The notes beneath the pieces were generated by a model. The model searched no databases and was not told the DNA's origin. It worked only from the letters and a program-made list of their open reading frames with translations. A stretch of 64,000 bases of DNA, taken from the NCBI RefSeq assembly GCF_025151995.1, contig NZ_CP102290.1:744001-808000 (forward strand), given 5' to 3'. Origin of the DNA: Ruminococcus gauvreauii (lineage in GTDB: Bacteria; Bacillota; Clostridia; Lachnospirales; Lachnospiraceae). The translations under genes and the position numbers were made by a program. Positions within the stretch are counted from its first letter, which is position 1, and every line of letters begins with the position of its first letter. Shown in pieces: positions 62,020-64,000 of this stretch.

Positions 62020-64000
62020 TTACTTTCGTATACGGTTAATCCTTTCAATTTCCCTGCGGATACCGTCATCGATCTGGCTGGCCTGACGGGATGGTCTGCC
62101 TACGTAATACCCCTGAAGGTATTCGACGCCCAGAGCCGTCAGCGTTTCCATCTCAGCCCTTGTCTCTACGCCTTCACCTATGACTTTGATGCCGCGGGCT
62201 TTTGTATAGCTCATAAAGTTAGCGACAAGCGACTGTTTATCCTCATCGTCGTCAATATTCCGGACAATGCTGATGTCAATCTTCACATACTGCGGCTGCA
62301 TATAGAGCAGTGTGGATTCTGAACTGTATCCCGAACCAAAATCATCAATCGCGATCCCCGCCCCGAGCCGGCCGGCCATCTCATGCTTTTCTCTCATGAT
62401 CTCACCATCCGCCTGTTCACTCTCCATGATTTCAATGACCAGCCTTCCCCTGCAGTCCGGATATTGCTCAAGCAGATGTTTCTCCACCTCCGGGCTTATC
62501 AGCTGATTCGGTATTGAATTGATGAACAGTTTGCAGTCTCCAAAAGCCTCGCGCTGCCTGCTGTACTCATACAATGCCTGAGTGAAAGTCAGCTCTTCAA
62601 TATCCGGAAGCCTGGACTGATCGCTTGCAAGACGCATCACATCGGCCGGAGAAGCCAGTTCCATGATTGTGGGCCGCATCAGCGCTTCATAGGCAAATAC
62701 ACTGCCATCCGAGGTGTCTACAATCGGCTGGAACACATAGGTAATAGCCTTATCTTCAATCAGCTTATTCAATTTCTCTCTGCCCTGGATAAGAAGGTAA
62801 TCCTTTTCATAGGATTTTCTGTCAAACTCTTTCACAGCACCCTTGTAGCTGTTCTTCGTATCATACATGGCAAAGTCCGCATAGCGCTTCAGCTCATCAT
62901 ATGTAATGCCGTCATCCGGATACCAGGCGATACCGCCTGAAGCACGAAGTGCGATTTCTTCTTTGTCCGGCATAATGAGTTTCGTCGTATTCAGCCGGTC
63001 CTTGATCCGGTAAACGCTGTCGAGCAGTTCCTCTCTCGATCCGCATTCCGGCACGAACGCCAGAAATTCATCTCCCGAGATTCTTCCGACAAGGGTGTGT
63101 TCCCCTCCCAGGCTCCCAAAAATCTGCGCCGCACGCTGTATATATTTATCCCCATAGTCATGTCCATACGCATCATTGACATACTTTAGATTGTCCAGAT
63201 CCCACATGATCATGGCGCCAAGCTGTTTTCTGCTTTCCGCATGATTCAGAATCTCACTGACTTTTCTCTTAAATGCCCTTCTGTTCAGCAGATGTGTCAG
63301 TATATCATAGTCTCTCTCATATTCTATTTTCTGCTTCTCATTCACATCCTGGGTAATGTCCATCACAGTGATCAGTACCCGCTCAGGTTCTGCCATGGAT
63401 TTAAAATGTATCCATTGCTGAGAAGCCTCACCCGGAACGCAAAAATCCTTTTCAGCGCTGACGCTAAGCAGATCATCCAGCTTATTGTTTTTCAGATACA
63501 GATCAAAATATTCCCTGTCGATCAGCCGGTTTTCGCAGCGCGCGGGATCGAATTTCAGCATGGTAAGTACTTTCTGCGTGCAGAACACTTTGTCGGAGTC
63601 CATACGATATTCAACGGCTCCCAGAGGAAGATCTACCAGCTCAATGATCTGTGACAATTTCGAAGCATTTTCACGCACTGTCTCATTTAAGAATTTCATT
63701 GCATTTCCGAGCGCCTGAATTTCGCGGACGTCAGAATCGTCAAATTCCAGCTCTTCTTCCGCATTTTTGGACTTCAGCACCCGCACCATGCGCTTGATGG
63801 GCTTGGTAAAAAAATAGCTTCCCAATACGGCTCCCGTTATACCCAGTATAATGGAAATCACAAATGCCATAACGATAGCCAGCTGCAGATGTGCGGAGGT
63901 ACTGTACAGTACATCCTTCGGCTGTATTCCGATCAGATTCCACTTTGTGGCAAAAAACGGTGAAGTCCTGTTGTAAAGATTGATCTGATGAATACTGCCG
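62020..64000 (-). CDS. Membrane GGDEF-EAL protein, 5' part cut by window edge
   Basis: The frame is open to the right edge; 660 residues are visible. The first 25 or so belong to an extracellular sensor (FFATKWNLIGIQP is typical of dCache ends). A membrane segment (LAIVMAFVISIILGITGAVL) and a HAMP-like stretch follow, then a PAS-like domain, GGDEF with ISGDEFLAF (about residue 325), and EAL with YEALMRP, VKIDISIVRNI and GEGVET. Both the cyclase and the phosphodiesterase motifs look intact. It should switch cyclic di-GMP in response to an outside ligand. Confidence 0.9.
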   Translation of the reverse strand, partial: GSIHQINLYNRTSPFFATKWNLIGIQPKDVLYSTSAHLQLAIVMAFVISIILGITGAVLGSYFFTKPIKRMVRVLKSKNAEEELEFDDSDVREIQALGNAMKFLNETVRENASKLSQIIELVDLPLGAVEYRMDSDKVFCTQKVLTMLKFDPARCENRLIDREYFDLYLKNNKLDDLLSVSAEKDFCVPGEASQQWIHFKSMAEPERVLITVMDITQDVNEKQKIEYERDYDILTHLLNRRAFKRKVSEILNHAESRKQLGAMIMWDLDNLKYVNDAYGHDYGDKYIQRAAQIFGSLGGEHTLVGRISGDEFLAFVPECGSREELLDSVYRIKDRLNTTKLIMPDKEEIALRASGGIAWYPDDGITYDELKRYADFAMYDTKNSYKGAVKEFDRKSYEKDYLLIQGREKLNKLIEDKAITYVFQPIVDTSDGSVFAYEALMRPTIMELASPADVMRLASDQSRLPDIEELTFTQALYEYSRQREAFGDCKLFINSIPNQLISPEVEKHLLEQYPDCRGRLVIEIMESEQADGEIMREKHEMAGRLGAGIAIDDFGSGYSSESTLLYMQPQYVKIDISIVRNIDDDEDKQSLVANFMSYTKARGIKVIGEGVETRAEMETLTALGVEYLQGYYVGRPSRQASQIDDGIRREIERINRIRK

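Noticed and set aside
1..64000. CRISPR array, tRNA or rRNA genes
   Set aside because: No regularly spaced repeats, and no tRNA cloverleaf or rRNA sequence was recognised on either strand.

Overview
This window looks like the chromosome of a spore-forming, anaerobic, gut-type member of the Clostridia, most probably Lachnospiraceae. The reasons are: dipicolinate synthase genes (dpaA, dpaB) with a sigma-K-like promoter, a stand-alone Spo0A DNA-binding domain with a 0A box, a DUF4317 gene, the alternative (carboxyspermidine) polyamine pathway, FeoAB, KtrAB-type potassium uptake, many GGDEF, EAL and PAS signalling proteins, and mostly strong AGGAGG-type ribosome binding sites. The base composition is balanced except for an AT-rich island near the right end. 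I see no rRNA, tRNA or CRISPR array.

Layout. 1-8.4 kb: a PAS/GGDEF protein cut by the left edge, nudC, a second GGDEF protein, a VanZ-D,D-carboxypeptidase fusion and an AgrC/AgrA-like two-component pair. 8.5-16.4 kb: DUF4317 gene, then a six-gene leftward polyamine operon (speA, speE, carboxynorspermidine dehydrogenase, nspC, aguA, aguB), with four-base ATGA overlaps at most junctions, that can take arginine to putrescine and on to a triamine. 16.8-18.6 kb: an antibiotic-resistance type ABC-F gene behind a leader peptide and a textbook attenuator. 18.6-25.8 kb: potassium uptake pair, a siroheme/Fe-S reductase with a CoA-disulfide/persulfide reductase, and AmmeMemoRadiSam genes. 25.9-30.6 kb: feoA-feoB, in which feoB is split by a 2,105-bp element that carries a serine recombinase and three small genes. 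30.8-38.7 kb: an unusual flavin reductase-GcvT fusion, a DUF368 (PopT-type) transporter, a Nim-type flavoprotein, and a sporulation operon dpaA-dpaB-asnB divergent from the stand-alone Spo0A domain. 39-53.3 kb: a very large PAS hybrid kinase, an XRE-aminotransferase fusion with five operator-like repeats, a proton antiporter, a MATE pump with an in-frame leader, and small enzymes. 53.4-60.65 kb: an AT-rich acquired island (RhuM, HEPN-like, KilA-N, IS element, FRG protein) bounded by two related copies of the rlmD 3' end. 60.6-64 kb: rlmD and a GGDEF-EAL protein cut by the right edge.

The strongest unexpected signal is the feoB element. A 16-bp direct repeat lies exactly where the two halves of feoB break, and joining the halves through one repeat copy restores an uninterrupted 691-codon FeoB reading frame across the GTPase domain. 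In the integrated state the P-loop is separated from the rest of the protein, so ferrous iron uptake through this FeoB should be off. This resembles the skin-type elements that interrupt sporulation genes, but the target here is an iron transporter. The second strongest signal is the ABC-F attenuator, where the same nine leader bases can pair either with an upstream arm or with the 3' arm of the terminator.
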